64,000 nt of DNA, taken from positions 1 through 64,000 of the forward strand of contig NZ_JAIELN010000007.1 in assembly GCF_019753045.1 (NCBI RefSeq), given 5' to 3'. Of this stretch, positions 30,107-38,236 are shown piece by piece. Source of the DNA: Hyphomicrobium sp. Lineage in GTDB: Bacteria > Pseudomonadota > Alphaproteobacteria > Rhizobiales > Hyphomicrobiaceae. A model generated the notes under the pieces. It saw only the letters and a program-made list of their open reading frames with translations, did no database searches and was not told where the DNA came from. A program made the position numbers and the translations under genes. Position 1 is the stretch's first letter; each line of letters opens with the position of its first letter.

Positions 30107-30862
30107 ATGGCTCTCTTGAAGGCGCTGATGAAAACCGTCGCTATGGCCGAACGCAAAGGCGCGCAGGAGGCTGCCGGCACCACTGGTCACGTGCGGGGCC
30201 ACTTCGCCAAGAACAAGAACGGCGGCACGCATTTCGTGCAGGAACACATGCGCGCCGTGAAAGGTCCGAGCCACGTCGCGGTTGGCCCAGCACCGGAAAT
30301 CAGGAACGTCGAAGGCTGGAGAGAAAAGCACGTCAGTCTGGCGAAGCCCGGCGAACACAAGGCTGAGGCGCCGTTCGTGTCTCTCGATGCCCGCTCCGGC
30401 AGTGCCGCCGTGCATCGCCGTGATACCATCGGCGGCCGCACCGAGACGACCTACCTGTCGAAGTCCGAAGTCAACAAGCTGGTTGCCGCCCAGCGTCAGG
30501 TTCGCTCCGAGTCCGCCGCGCAGCTCCGCGCCGCCCGCGCCGCCGATCGCCAGGTCTCGCCGCTGTCCAAACACGAAGAGCTTGGCGCCAAATTGAAGAA
30601 TGGCATTTCATCCACCAAGCAGCGGCTGAAGGAGCTGGAACGTGAACGTTATCGCGATAACAGCCAAACGATTGCCAGGTATCAGGCGAGCCTTGCCAGC
30701 GCCAACGACCTTTTGAAGACGCACAACGCCAACAAAAAATTCGCCACCGCTGCGACGGCGGGACCGCAGAACGCCAAGGCCCGCGCTCAGTACTTCGCCG
30801 CCCACAACGCCACGCGCAAGGCGGCGCGCAAGCTCATGTTTCCCGGTGGCCAGCAATTTTAA
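30107..30862 (+). CDS. hypothetical tail-module protein
   Basis: 251 residues from the ATG at 30107 with AGGAG upstream; the frame is open from 30074. It is basic and helical with Ala-rich coils (RSESAAQLRAARAADRQ, and KELERERYRDNSQTIARYQ) and an HVRGHFAKNKNGGTHFVQEH segment near residue 30. It lies between U and X, where P2 has no gene of this type. Function unknown. Confidence 0.62.
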   Translation: MALLKALMKTVAMAERKGAQEAAGTTGHVRGHFAKNKNGGTHFVQEHMRAVKGPSHVAVGPAPEIRNVEGWREKHVSLAKPGEHKAEAPFVSLDARSGSAAVHRRDTIGGRTETTYLSKSEVNKLVAAQRQVRSESAAQLRAARAADRQVSPLSKHEELGAKLKNGISSTKQRLKELERERYRDNSQTIARYQASLASANDLLKTHNANKKFATAATAGPQNAKARAQYFAAHNATRKAARKLMFPGGQQF

Positions 30863-30889
30863 TCCGAACAGAGTAGCGAGAGGGCCGTC

Positions 30890-31114
30890 ATGACCAACAC
30901 GCCGACGGACTTTCTCTACACCACTCAGGACGGCGACATGCTCGATGCCATTTGCTGGAAGCACTATGGCACCTCGCATTTGACGACCGAGCTCGTTCTC
31001 AAAGCCAACTATCGCCTGTCCGATCAACCGCCGGTGCTCCCGCGTGGGCTGAAGATCCTGTTGCCCGCGTATCAGGCGCCAGGCCCCACCCAGAGAATTC
31101 AGATCTGGGACTGA
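30890..31114 (+). CDS. tail protein X, LysM-like (P2 gpX)
   Basis: 74 residues. YTTQDGDMLDAICWKHYG...VLKANYRL...LPRGLKILLP is a LysM-type fold used by gpX in tail completion, possibly binding peptidoglycan. It lies between U and D as in P2. Confidence 0.88.
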   Translation: MTNTPTDFLYTTQDGDMLDAICWKHYGTSHLTTELVLKANYRLSDQPPVLPRGLKILLPAYQAPGPTQRIQIWD

Positions 31115-31196
31115 TCCGTTCCAATTGAGCGGCGACACGGTGAAATTCTGCCTGCCGTAGGACGGTCAGTAACTCCGGATCAGCATGCCGGGGTGA

Positions 31197-32297
31197 ATGC
31201 CGGACCGCTTTGTGGGGTTCACGTGGCAGGCCCCACCCGCTCGAACCAATCCGCTCGGCGGAGGCCACTTCATGAAACCGACACCCATCGTCTCCGGCCT
31301 CACCGCCGGAGCGAACGACCGTCTCATCTCTGTCGAGGTCACCGACCACGAAGGCACGCACTCCGATACCGCCACCATCGTTCTCGATGACCGCGACGGC
31401 ATCTTGGCGTTGCCGCAGAAGGGCCAGGTCTTCACCGTGTCGCTCGGCTACCGCGAGACCGGCGTCGAGCTGATGGGGGAATACACCGTCAACGACGTCA
31501 CGCTCGAGGGCTACCCGCAAAAGATCAAGGTGCAAGGCAAGTCGGCCGACATGGGCAAGTCCAAACTCAAGGAGCCGAGATCGAAGCACCACGAGAAAAA
31601 GACCATCGGACAAATCGTCGGCGAAGCTGCAGCGCGCGCCGGTGTCGTGCCCATGGTCGGGCCGGAGCTCGGCAACTTCGTCTACAATTCGCTGCATCAG
31701 ACCGACGAGAGCGACATGAGCTTGCTGTCGCGCCTGGCGCACGATCACGACGCCACTTTCACCGTTAAGAACGGCCGCATGATCTTCATGCCGAAGGAAG
31801 GCGGCTTCTCGGTGACGGGCTTAGCGATGGGCGCCGCCTTCATCCGTGGTCCCGGCTCGTTCATCGGTGTTCTGCCGGCAGCAAACATTCCCGGCGACGT
31901 CATCAAGTACGATTGCACGCTACCCGACCGCCCGAAGCACAGCCAGATCAAGGTCGGCTGGTGGGATACCGCCAAGGCCAAGCTGATGGTCGAACAGGCG
32001 CAGTCGGGATCAGATGGACCGACCTTCTTCGATCGCCATCACGCGCCGAACCAGAAGGAGGCGCAGGCGCGCGCCAAGGGCCGTGGCAAGCGCATGAAGC
32101 GCGAGCAGGGGCACTTGCGCGTCGAAGTCGTCGGCGATCCCTCGCTCCGCGCCGAGATGCTCGCCATCGTCACCGGCATTCGCGCCGGCGTCGACGGTCC
32201 GTGGCGCGTGAAGAGCGCCACGCATCACGTCGAAGAGAAGGGCTACACCTGCTCGCTTGACTGCGAGCTTCCCGGTTCCGGTGCCGCGTCCCAGTAA
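31197..32297 (+). CDS. baseplate hub protein D (P2 gpD / T4 gp27-like)
   Basis: 366 residues. After a 38-residue start come RLISVEVTDHEGTHSDTATI, VLDDRDGILALPQKG, and SLGYRETGVELMGEYTVNDV, the conserved front of late control/hub protein D. KSADMGKSKLKEPRS and the following helix TIGQIVGEAAARAG are also typical. It forms the trimeric hub that holds spike V. Positions 31115-31196 carry no gene. Confidence 0.9.
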   Translation: MPDRFVGFTWQAPPARTNPLGGGHFMKPTPIVSGLTAGANDRLISVEVTDHEGTHSDTATIVLDDRDGILALPQKGQVFTVSLGYRETGVELMGEYTVNDVTLEGYPQKIKVQGKSADMGKSKLKEPRSKHHEKKTIGQIVGEAAARAGVVPMVGPELGNFVYNSLHQTDESDMSLLSRLAHDHDATFTVKNGRMIFMPKEGGFSVTGLAMGAAFIRGPGSFIGVLPAANIPGDVIKYDCTLPDRPKHSQIKVGWWDTAKAKLMVEQAQSGSDGPTFFDRHHAPNQKEAQARAKGRGKRMKREQGHLRVEVVGDPSLRAEMLAIVTGIRAGVDGPWRVKSATHHVEEKGYTCSLDCELPGSGAASQ

Positions 32298-32341
32298 CCC
32301 GTTCCCAAAAAATCAGCCGCAACACCCAATGAGGTGACCCA

Positions 32342-32713
32342 ATGAAATCCACGACCAAGTCGCGGACGATCAAGCCGCGCAAACTCAAGACTGGCGAGGT
32401 CGGCATTGTTCATGCAGCCCCGCATCGCCGTCCCATCGTCATCGACTTCCCGCTGTTTCTCTGCTCCGAGGTCGTGACACTCGGCCGCTTTCTTGGCCGC
32501 ATCGTGCATCGCATCTTTTTGCTCGATGTAGCGACCTCGGCGGGTCGAAAAGTGCGCCAGCGCCATCGCAACCGCCGCGCCGTCAAGGCTATCAATCGTT
32601 CGCGCCGCGTGCGTCTCAACCCCATTGAAATTCTGCCTGAACCGGAGGCTCCGCGCGGACGCGGCCGCCCGTCGGGCTCGCGCGATAAGTTCCCGCGCAA
32701 GAAACGCGCTTGA
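32342..32713 (+). CDS. basic hypothetical protein before the endolysin
   Basis: 123 residues, strongly basic at both ends with one moderately hydrophobic middle part (PIVIDFPLFLCSEVVTLGRF). GAGGTGACC precedes the ATG. It opens the lysis region. The middle segment might be a membrane helix, which would make it a candidate for the otherwise missing holin, but the signal is weak. Confidence 0.55.
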   Translation: MKSTTKSRTIKPRKLKTGEVGIVHAAPHRRPIVIDFPLFLCSEVVTLGRFLGRIVHRIFLLDVATSAGRKVRQRHRNRRAVKAINRSRRVRLNPIEILPEPEAPRGRGRPSGSRDKFPRKKRA

Positions 32714-32723
32714 GGAGGGTGCC

Positions 32724-33818
32724 ATGGCTGTCATTCTGACCCACGACATCCTGCAGAGGATCTTCCCCAGGCCGCCGGCGGCGCACGCGCACCAAGCCGC
32801 GATCTGGGACATGTATGCCGACATGCTGGCGTCGCCTGAGGCCGGCAAACTGCTGGCCCAGGCGGGGATCGTGACGCAGACGATCTTCAAGCAGTTCTGC
32901 GCCATGATCCAGGCCGAGACTGGCGGTCTGACCGTAATTCAGGAGAGCGGCGCCTATCGCGCTTCGACGATCCTGAGGATCTTCGGGGCCGGCCATCACT
33001 CCGACCCGGTTTCGCCCGCCGAAGCCAACAGGATCGCGGCGCTCCCCGTCTACGACGACGGTTCGGGCCCGCGCTGCAACGCGCTGTTCGAGCGCGTTTA
33101 TGGCTACCTGACCCACATCGGCAAGCAGCTCGGCAACAAGTTTGCCGGCGATGGGCCGCTGTTTCGCGGTCTTGGCCTCAACCAGCTCACGGGGCGCGAT
33201 GCGCACACCAAGATGGCGAAGGCCATCGGCTGCTCGGTCGAGGACTTGAAACAGCCGATCAATCTTTTGAAGATCGCGCTCCTCGAGTGGACGCAGAAGA
33301 ACTGCAACAAGTACGCCGCCAAGGGCGATTACCTTTCCGTTCGCAAGCTGATCAATGGCGGTTCGCTGAAAGTCTCGGAAAGCCAGCTCAACGGTCTGCC
33401 GGAAGTGCGCAACTTCCTTGCCGGGTCCGACAGCCGCTTTGCCGGCATCGCCTATAACGCCCCCGATCCGGTCGTTGCCGCGACCGCTATCGCGGATGCA
33501 ACCGTGCCGCCGGCGGTGACCCCGCAGATGAGCCTGGCGAAGGCCACGCAAAGTCTCGGCTTCGTCACGACGGCAGCCGGCGCCTTGGGCGAGGTCGGCC
33601 AGAACCTGTCGGACACCGTCTCGTTGTTCCAGCCGATCAAGTCCAACATCGACGCCCTGCATCAGATGCTGCCCAACACCCCGACCTTGTTCGCCATGGT
33701 CGTCGGCGGCGTCGTCGTGCTCGTCATTGGCCGCTACCTCGAGAAGATCATCGTCGACTCGATCAAGGCCGGACACCTGGTCTTCACCACGCCGGAACCC
33801 ATTGCCGGACCGGCATAA
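32724..33818 (+). CDS. endolysin (GH19/lysozyme-like) with C-terminal membrane segment
   Basis: 364 residues from the ATG at 32724 (GAGGAGGG upstream). FCAMIQAETGGLTVIQESGAY (residues 58-78) places the catalytic Glu at 65; ILRIFG, KFAGDGPLFRGLGLNQLTGRD near 140-160 are the other blocks of GH19-type phage endolysins, which cut peptidoglycan. Residues 240-315 are a linker-like helical region, and residues about 322-338 (FAMVVGGVVVLVIG) form a strong transmembrane helix. Phage endolysins are seldom anchored at the C-terminus. The spanin genes follow. Confidence 0.82.
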   Translation: MAVILTHDILQRIFPRPPAAHAHQAAIWDMYADMLASPEAGKLLAQAGIVTQTIFKQFCAMIQAETGGLTVIQESGAYRASTILRIFGAGHHSDPVSPAEANRIAALPVYDDGSGPRCNALFERVYGYLTHIGKQLGNKFAGDGPLFRGLGLNQLTGRDAHTKMAKAIGCSVEDLKQPINLLKIALLEWTQKNCNKYAAKGDYLSVRKLINGGSLKVSESQLNGLPEVRNFLAGSDSRFAGIAYNAPDPVVAATAIADATVPPAVTPQMSLAKATQSLGFVTTAAGALGEVGQNLSDTVSLFQPIKSNIDALHQMLPNTPTLFAMVVGGVVVLVIGRYLEKIIVDSIKAGHLVFTTPEPIAGPA

Positions 33819-33827
33819 GGAGGGCCC

Positions 33828-34280
33828 ATGCTCGGTTTGATCAAGAAAGGCTTTGGGCTGCTGACGGCGCCGGAATGGACGCTGGCGTCGATTGCAGTCC
33901 GGCTGGTGGCATTTCTCGCCGCTACCGGCGGCGCCTGGTACGCCATCGACACGGCGTGGACGAACTGGACGGCCAGCCTCTGCGATGCGCGCGTCAGCGA
34001 TATCACCAGCGCGGTGAAGGACAAGACGATCGCCACCCTCGAGGCCGAGCTCAAGGCCAAGGCCGCCACGCTCGACAATCTTGAAAAACGCCGTGTCGAC
34101 GACATGGCGGCGGTCGAGATGGCGTCGAGCCAGGCCAAAGCCGCAATGGATGAACTCAAGGCGCTGTCCGAAACCGAGAAGCCGGTGCTCATCCCCGACA
34201 GCCACGTCGACATCATCAACGGCGTGCTGTCGGGCAAATCCTCGGGCTCGACGGCCAAATCGAAGCTCGGAGGCTCCTGA
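33828..34280 (+). CDS. inner-membrane spanin (Rz-like)
   Basis: 150 residues: an N-terminal transmembrane helix (about 17-40, WTLASIAVRLVAFLAATGGA) and a long periplasmic coiled coil (60-115, KDKTIATLEAELKAKAATLD and on). This is the i-spanin layout. The stop overlaps the next start as TGATG, which encodes the lipoprotein partner. I-spanins join the outer-membrane partner and fuse the membranes in the last lysis step. Confidence 0.75.
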   Translation: MLGLIKKGFGLLTAPEWTLASIAVRLVAFLAATGGAWYAIDTAWTNWTASLCDARVSDITSAVKDKTIATLEAELKAKAATLDNLEKRRVDDMAAVEMASSQAKAAMDELKALSETEKPVLIPDSHVDIINGVLSGKSSGSTAKSKLGGS

Positions 34281-34675
34281 TGCCCAAGATCCTGAAATGG
34301 GCGCCGGTGACTCTTCTATTGAGTCTGACGGCCTGCGCGCAAGATCCGGCTCCGGCGCCGCTGCCCTTTGTGGTGGCGACGCCGCCCGCGCCGATCGCCG
34401 CCGAGTGCAACCCGAGGGGCCGCGCCAACATGAGCCCGATCCCGAAGGCCGCCGGCAACAAGACGCCGCTCGGCAATCTCGAGAACGGCTTGATCGACGC
34501 CGGCACTGTCGACGCCCGCAACAAGATCCGCGAGACCCGTTGCTACTGTGCCCAGGTCGCAGAGCGGGGCAGCGAGGACGAGAAGTCGAAGTCGCAAAAA
34601 CTTTGCGGCCTCAAGGCGCCGGCAGCTCCCGCCCCGACGGGCTGGAAAGCACTGGTGCAGAAGGTGACATTGTAA
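34280..34675 (+). CDS. outer-membrane spanin lipoprotein (Rz1-like)
   Basis: 131 residues with a lipoprotein signal: LLLSLTAC puts the lipidated Cys at about residue 19. The mature part is Pro/Ala-rich with four more cysteines (CNPRG, CYC, CGL). Separate adjacent i- and o-spanin genes, as here, are a common arrangement. It is longer than classic Rz1 and lacks its very high Pro content, so other lipoprotein roles remain possible. Confidence 0.68.
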   Translation: MPKILKWAPVTLLLSLTACAQDPAPAPLPFVVATPPAPIAAECNPRGRANMSPIPKAAGNKTPLGNLENGLIDAGTVDARNKIRETRCYCAQVAERGSEDEKSKSQKLCGLKAPAAPAPTGWKALVQKVTL

Positions 34676-34699
34676 TTCAAAACTAATGGAGAGCCCACG

Positions 34700-35050
34700 A
34701 TGGTTGGGAAGACCCCGCACGCGCCGCCAGGACCCGGCAAGTCGAAGCACAAGGTCGACAAGACGCCGATCGACAACCCGTTGCCGGCGCCGCGCTCGGT
34801 TGCGCACCTGTTCGAAGATGGGGCGCCGCCGCCACCGTTGGCCGAGACGCCTATTTCCGATCCGGTCGGCCCGGCGATGGGTGTCGAGGAAGCGGCTGGC
34901 GTGCCGATCGTCGCCCCGGCTGCCCCGGCACCGGCAGCCAAGGGCTACGTGCTCCCCGAGGAGCAGCCGGCGGCAGCGCCCGCACCGAAGCCAAAGGCCA
35001 AACCCAAAGCCGATGCGGCGCCTGAGGTCGAACCTGCATCAGCTTCGTAA
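34700..35050 (+). CDS. Pro/Ala-rich hypothetical protein
   Basis: 116 residues dominated by Pro, Ala, Lys and Glu, predicted disordered. GGAG lies 8 bases before the ATG. It follows the spanin genes and ends the long plus-strand late series. Positions 35051-35270 show no clear gene; a 33-codon frame at 35132 is doubtful. Confidence 0.6.
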   Translation: MVGKTPHAPPGPGKSKHKVDKTPIDNPLPAPRSVAHLFEDGAPPPPLAETPISDPVGPAMGVEEAAGVPIVAPAAPAPAAKGYVLPEEQPAAAPAPKPKAKPKADAAPEVEPASAS

Positions 35051-35270
35051 TCCGAACCCTATCGGCGAGCTGACCGCGATGGCAGCCCGTCTTTGTCTCG
35101 CGTACCCCCTGCAGGCATGGAGATGCTCTCATGTTGAAAGCACCGTTTGCAACGAGCCGCGCACACCTCGGCCTTCCGAAGGCCCAGACCTGGTGGCTCA
35201 TTCATACCGCACATTGTCCAAGGCGGAGGTGACTGACGCAGGGTCGATGCGATCATCGGCTACGACTTTC

Positions 35271-35308
35271 AAAGCGCCGTTGGGAGAAATCCCAACGGCG
35301 CTTTTTTT
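35271..35308 (+). terminator. strong intrinsic terminator, end of the late region
   Basis: AAAGCGCCGTTGGG and CCCAACGGCGCTTT form a perfect 14-bp stem with loop AGAAAT, followed by a T-tract. It is the best terminator in the window and closes late transcription before the gene at 35336. Confidence 0.9.
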
Positions 35309-35335
35309 GTTTCAGGGGCTATCGAGGAGGACAAC

Positions 35336-35617
35336 ATGACGGACGCGCCCAACAAAGTCACGCTGCTGGCCGAAAAGATGTTCGTCATCCGGTCGCTGAC
35401 CGACAGCCGCATCAATTTCTACGAAGCGCGCCGCGTTTGGAACACGTCGCCGGCACACGCCACCATCTTCCAAAGCCGGGAAGCCGCCGAGCATGTCGTC
35501 TATGACCTCGAGCATGGTCGTGACCGCATCACGCTCGAGGGCGAGGAGCTTGCAATCGTGCCGTTCGTCGACGCGATCATGGCGCACGGCACGATCATTC
35601 AGGTCCGCAAGCCCTAG
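35336..35617 (+). CDS. small hypothetical protein, moron-like position
   Basis: 93 residues, mixed alpha/beta, starting after GAGGAGG. It lies alone between the strong terminator at 35271 and the converging early array, with 4 bases overlap at its 3' end. An isolated gene behind a terminator in this position often has its own promoter; I see no clear one. Family unknown. Confidence 0.62.
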   Translation: MTDAPNKVTLLAEKMFVIRSLTDSRINFYEARRVWNTSPAHATIFQSREAAEHVVYDLEHGRDRITLEGEELAIVPFVDAIMAHGTIIQVRKP

Positions 35618-35916
35618 GTCTCGGCGTCATTGTCGACGCGAACGCCGGGATCGGTGAGGAAGCGCGATGCCAGGAGATGCGCGCCCGAATTCATGTAATG
35701 GAAGTTGCCGTCATCGGTATCGGCATAGGCGGTGCGTACGCTGCCGCCACGACCGACCTCGAAATAGCCGACCGCGACGCTACTCCCGTTTTTAAGTCTC
35801 TCGAGCAACGTTTCCACCAACTCGACCGCGCGCTGATTGACGGCGTGATCAATCGTTCTGAGTGTCTGAACTTTTTCCGCTGCCATCGGCGGCACCTCCT
35901 CGGTTTCGATTTCCAT
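35614..35916 (-). CDS. small hypothetical protein, last gene of the early array
   Basis: 100 residues from the ATG at 35916, which overlaps the stop of the upstream gene (TGATG). An N-terminal helix (VNQRAVELVETLLERLKNG) is followed by strands (AVGYFEVGRGGSVRTAYADT). It ends the leftward array. No family recognised. Confidence 0.62.
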   Translation of the reverse strand: MEIETEEVPPMAAEKVQTLRTIDHAVNQRAVELVETLLERLKNGSSVAVGYFEVGRGGSVRTAYADTDDGNFHYMNSGAHLLASRFLTDPGVRVDNDAET

Positions 35917-36191
35917 CAGGCTTCGGCCGGCTTGTTGTGAAGGGCGAGCTCTTCGACCGTGAAGTGCGCATCTGACCAGAGCGCTCCTTGGATGAAGCCG
36001 AGCCAGCGGAAGGCTTTCTCCATCCGCCCCTCGGCAACGAATTTGCGGATCTCGGCGCACATGTAGAGCAGGTGGCCGATACGCTCCTTGTAGATGACGC
36101 CCTTGCCGGTCAGTCGCTTCGGCTCGAGCTTCTTGGGCGCCAGAAATTTCTCGTAGCGGTCGATGACCTCGAGGACCTTCTCCGGCGTCAT
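35916..36191 (-). CDS. small helical hypothetical protein
   Basis: 91 residues, all helix. RIGHLLYMCAEIRKFVAEGRMEKAFRWLGFIQGALW is a pattern I associate with small phage proteins that occur next to other early genes, without known function. Both ends overlap neighbours by a few bases. Confidence 0.65.
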   Translation of the reverse strand: MTPEKVLEVIDRYEKFLAPKKLEPKRLTGKGVIYKERIGHLLYMCAEIRKFVAEGRMEKAFRWLGFIQGALWSDAHFTVEELALHNKPAEA

Positions 36192-36511
36192 GGCTTAAAT
36201 CCTCCTGACCAGAGTTCTTCGACCTTGCCTGGCACTGGCCACGCTTTGCGGCCGGCGAGGATCTCTTCCAGAAGCCACAGGCAATTGGCCATGCGCTCGG
36301 GAAGTTCCTCCGCCTTCACCGGATCGCGCCAGATGACGCAGAGCCCGGTGTTGGTGCGGGTATCTTCACGGCAGGCGATGAGGCCGTGCAATTCAGGCAT
36401 CTGGCGCTTCCGATGCAGGACATAGCGCATCGCCAGGTCTTTCGACGAGAACGCAATCATCGTATTGCCCTCGTAGGCATCGCAGGCGGCGAACTGTTCT
36501 TCTTCGGTCAT
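36188..36511 (-). CDS. hypothetical phage protein
   Basis: 107 residues with alternating helix and strand; the segment GLCVIWRDPVKAEELPERMANCLWLLEEILAGR is well formed. It overlaps both neighbours by 4 bases, as in coupled translation. Family unknown. Confidence 0.65.
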   Translation of the reverse strand: MTEEEQFAACDAYEGNTMIAFSSKDLAMRYVLHRKRQMPELHGLIACREDTRTNTGLCVIWRDPVKAEELPERMANCLWLLEEILAGRKAWPVPGKVEELWSGGFKP

Positions 36512-36726
36512 GTCGACTCTTTCAGTGCAGCTCGTGCCGCCCGGTGGATATCGCCGTTGAGCTTCGTCAGTATGCGCGCCTGCACCATGATCTCGTTGTG
36601 CCGGCGCCGTGGACCGCCCCAGACGTTCGGACGCAAGCGGAGATGTTCGGCCTCGAGACGATCATGCTCGGCCATGAGCATCGCAGCAGCGGCCACCATG
36701 CCTTTGGCAAAATCTGCTGACGCCAT
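36508..36726 (-). CDS. small helical hypothetical protein
   Basis: 72 residues from the ATG at 36726, which shares its A with the upstream stop (TGATG) and has GGAGG just before. It reads as one long helix pair with a basic middle (RLRPNVWGGPRRRHNEIMV). Function unknown. Confidence 0.58.
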   Translation of the reverse strand: MASADFAKGMVAAAAMLMAEHDRLEAEHLRLRPNVWGGPRRRHNEIMVQARILTKLNGDIHRAARAALKEST

Positions 36727-36890
36727 CACTCCTCCTCTGGTCTCAGACACTCGCCCTGGCGCACGATCGTGAAGCCGTTGCGCGTGAGCTCCTTTTCGAT
36801 GGCGATGGCCAGCACAGCCGCGAAGGTACGCGTCACTGCCGGCGACACGCCTTGCAGGGTTTCGGCGATGATCCGCTGCGCTTCCTTCAT
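36726..36890 (-). CDS. 54-residue helical protein
   Basis: Starts MKEAQRIIAETLQGVSPAV and ends with acidic residues. The start overlaps the stop of the zinc-ribbon gene upstream. Two helices with a turn at SPAVTRTF are likely. Function unknown. Confidence 0.5.
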   Translation of the reverse strand: MKEAQRIIAETLQGVSPAVTRTFAAVLAIAIEKELTRNGFTIVRQGECLRPEEE

Positions 36891-37060
36891 CCGCGCTCGC
36901 AGTGATTGAGCAGGCCGAGAACGGCAGCCTCGCGGTTGGTGATCAGGCAGCGCGAGCACATGGCATCGCCGTGACCGAGAGTCGACTTCACCCAGTCGTG
37001 AAGCTGCGGCGCCGGCTTCTTATCGGGCGCGTCGGCTTTTTCGCTTGTCTCTTGTTCCAT
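36887..37060 (-). CDS. 57-residue zinc-ribbon protein
   Basis: Begins MEQETSEKADAPDKKP; CSRC and a later His-Cys near the end (LLNHCERG) give a CxxC...HC set. The last bases overlap the next start. It is one of about ten small CxxC proteins of the phage. Function unknown. Confidence 0.52.
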   Translation of the reverse strand: MEQETSEKADAPDKKPAPQLHDWVKSTLGHGDAMCSRCLITNREAAVLGLLNHCERG

Positions 37061-37100
37061 TCAGTCGCGACCTCCTATGTCTTGGGTCCTCTCCTGCGCA

Positions 37101-37478
37101 TCAGTTCTTTTTCTCCGGCCTGAAATCCTCTTCCGGGTCGAATTGAACGAGGCCCGGCGTGATATCGAAATGCTGCGACAGCATCTTGAAGACAGACTCC
37201 ATCGCCTGGAAGCCCTGCGCACAGAGATCCCGCATCGCCACGATCGTGTGGACGGAGAGCTCGGTTGCCTTGTGCTGCGCCTCCCGGCTCGGAAAATCCT
37301 CGCGCTTGGAGCGGAAGCGGATGCCGGTATCGGTCGGGCGAATGACGCCCCACGTCGGCCATTCAAAGCGGAACATCGTCCGCTCCTTGTCGACAACGAT
37401 GACATAGCCGCCCATGTCGTACTTGTTCAGCACGGCGACGATCTCGGCCATGCAGTCCTGGTAGCGCTTGTCTTTCAA
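37101..37478 (-). CDS. hypothetical phage protein
   Basis: 125 residues, beta-rich front (GGYVIVVDKERTMFRFEW) and a helical back (VAMRDLCAQGFQAMESVFKML). A short gap with a GGAGG sequence separates it from the next gene. Family unknown. Confidence 0.65.
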   Translation of the reverse strand: MKDKRYQDCMAEIVAVLNKYDMGGYVIVVDKERTMFRFEWPTWGVIRPTDTGIRFRSKREDFPSREAQHKATELSVHTIVAMRDLCAQGFQAMESVFKMLSQHFDITPGLVQFDPEEDFRPEKKN

Positions 37479-37753
37479 TGTTTCGGCCTTTCATTGTGAA
37501 CCGTACGGAACGCCTCAACCGCTGCTCGCACCTGCGGTGAGGCGTTGAGCTCGGCTTGCTCTGCTTCCGTCGGCGGCCGGATCGTCAGGTCGGCATTGAA
37601 GATGCTGAGCGTGCCGCAGGAGAAGCATAGGCTGAGGTCGCCCTCAGCCGGCCTCGCGGCGCCAACACCAGTGGTGAGTTCGTTGACTTCGCCGCAGACA
37701 GGGCAGCGATTGGGCGGCGTTTCAATGCTGACGGCGTCGGAAATGGTGTGCAT
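37475..37753 (-). CDS. zinc-ribbon protein
   Basis: 92 residues. CPVCG (near 17) and CFSCG (near 43) form a classic four-cysteine zinc ribbon; a helical tail follows (TEAEQAELNASPQVRAAVEAF). Similar small proteins are frequent in phages of Hyphomicrobiales; the role is unknown but nucleic-acid or protein binding is likely. Confidence 0.7.
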   Translation of the reverse strand: MHTISDAVSIETPPNRCPVCGEVNELTTGVGAARPAEGDLSLCFSCGTLSIFNADLTIRPPTEAEQAELNASPQVRAAVEAFRTVHNERPKH

Positions 37754-37995
37754 TATCTTTCGCGCTCCCTGCTAAAGCTCTCGATTGTTTCGAGCATGTT
37801 CGATCCCGGTAGAGGAATGAAGTTGCCGGCCCGCGTCATGGCGTCGATCCAGAGGAACATCGCGGTCTCCACCTCCTTGATGGCCTCGAGCCGGTTCTCG
37901 CCCCAGGCGCTGCAACCAGGCAGGTCGGGTGCAATGGCGATGAAACCCTTGTCCTCTTCTCTCCAAGCAACGAGCACGGGATAGGCATTATTCAT
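37753..37995 (-). CDS. HicB-like antitoxin-type protein without HicA
   Basis: 80 residues from the ATG at 37995. YPVLVAWREEDKGFIAIAPDLPGC then AWGENRLEAIKEVETAMFLW matches the HicB partial RNase H-like fold. HicB normally neutralises the mRNA-cutting toxin HicA encoded upstream. No HicA-like gene is adjacent, and no C-terminal DNA-binding domain is present, so it may be a lone inhibitor of host HicA toxins. Confidence 0.8.
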   Translation of the reverse strand: MNNAYPVLVAWREEDKGFIAIAPDLPGCSAWGENRLEAIKEVETAMFLWIDAMTRAGNFIPLPGSNMLETIESFSRERER

Positions 37996-38236
37996 GGGTC
38001 GCCTCCTCGGCTGCAAAGCGACCCGCCTTGATGTCGGCAGAGGAGAGATCGCGCAGCCGTATAGCTTCGCGCGTGTCGCGGCGCGCCAGGGCTTGCGAGA
38101 TCAACGTCTTCCAGATCTCGACATTGGTTTTTTCGCGCCTCATCGCACGCCCGATGCTGCGCGTGAAAATAACGACGACGATCGTCATGACTATAATTGC
38201 GGAGGCCTCGACGATATAGACAGCGACCATCACCAT
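37988..38236 (-). CDS. small single-pass membrane protein
   Basis: 82 residues with one N-terminal transmembrane helix (VAVYIVEASAIIVMTIVVVIF) and a charged cytoplasmic helix behind it. It overlaps both neighbours. Function unknown. Confidence 0.62.
   Translation of the reverse strand: MVMVAVYIVEASAIIVMTIVVVIFTRSIGRAMRREKTNVEIWKTLISQALARRDTREAIRLRDLSSADIKAGRFAAEEATHE

Noticed and set aside
35132-35233. 33-codon plus-strand frame between the late genes and the strong terminator
   Set aside because: It has a passable GGAG but no recognisable composition or coupling; evidence is too weak to list as a gene.
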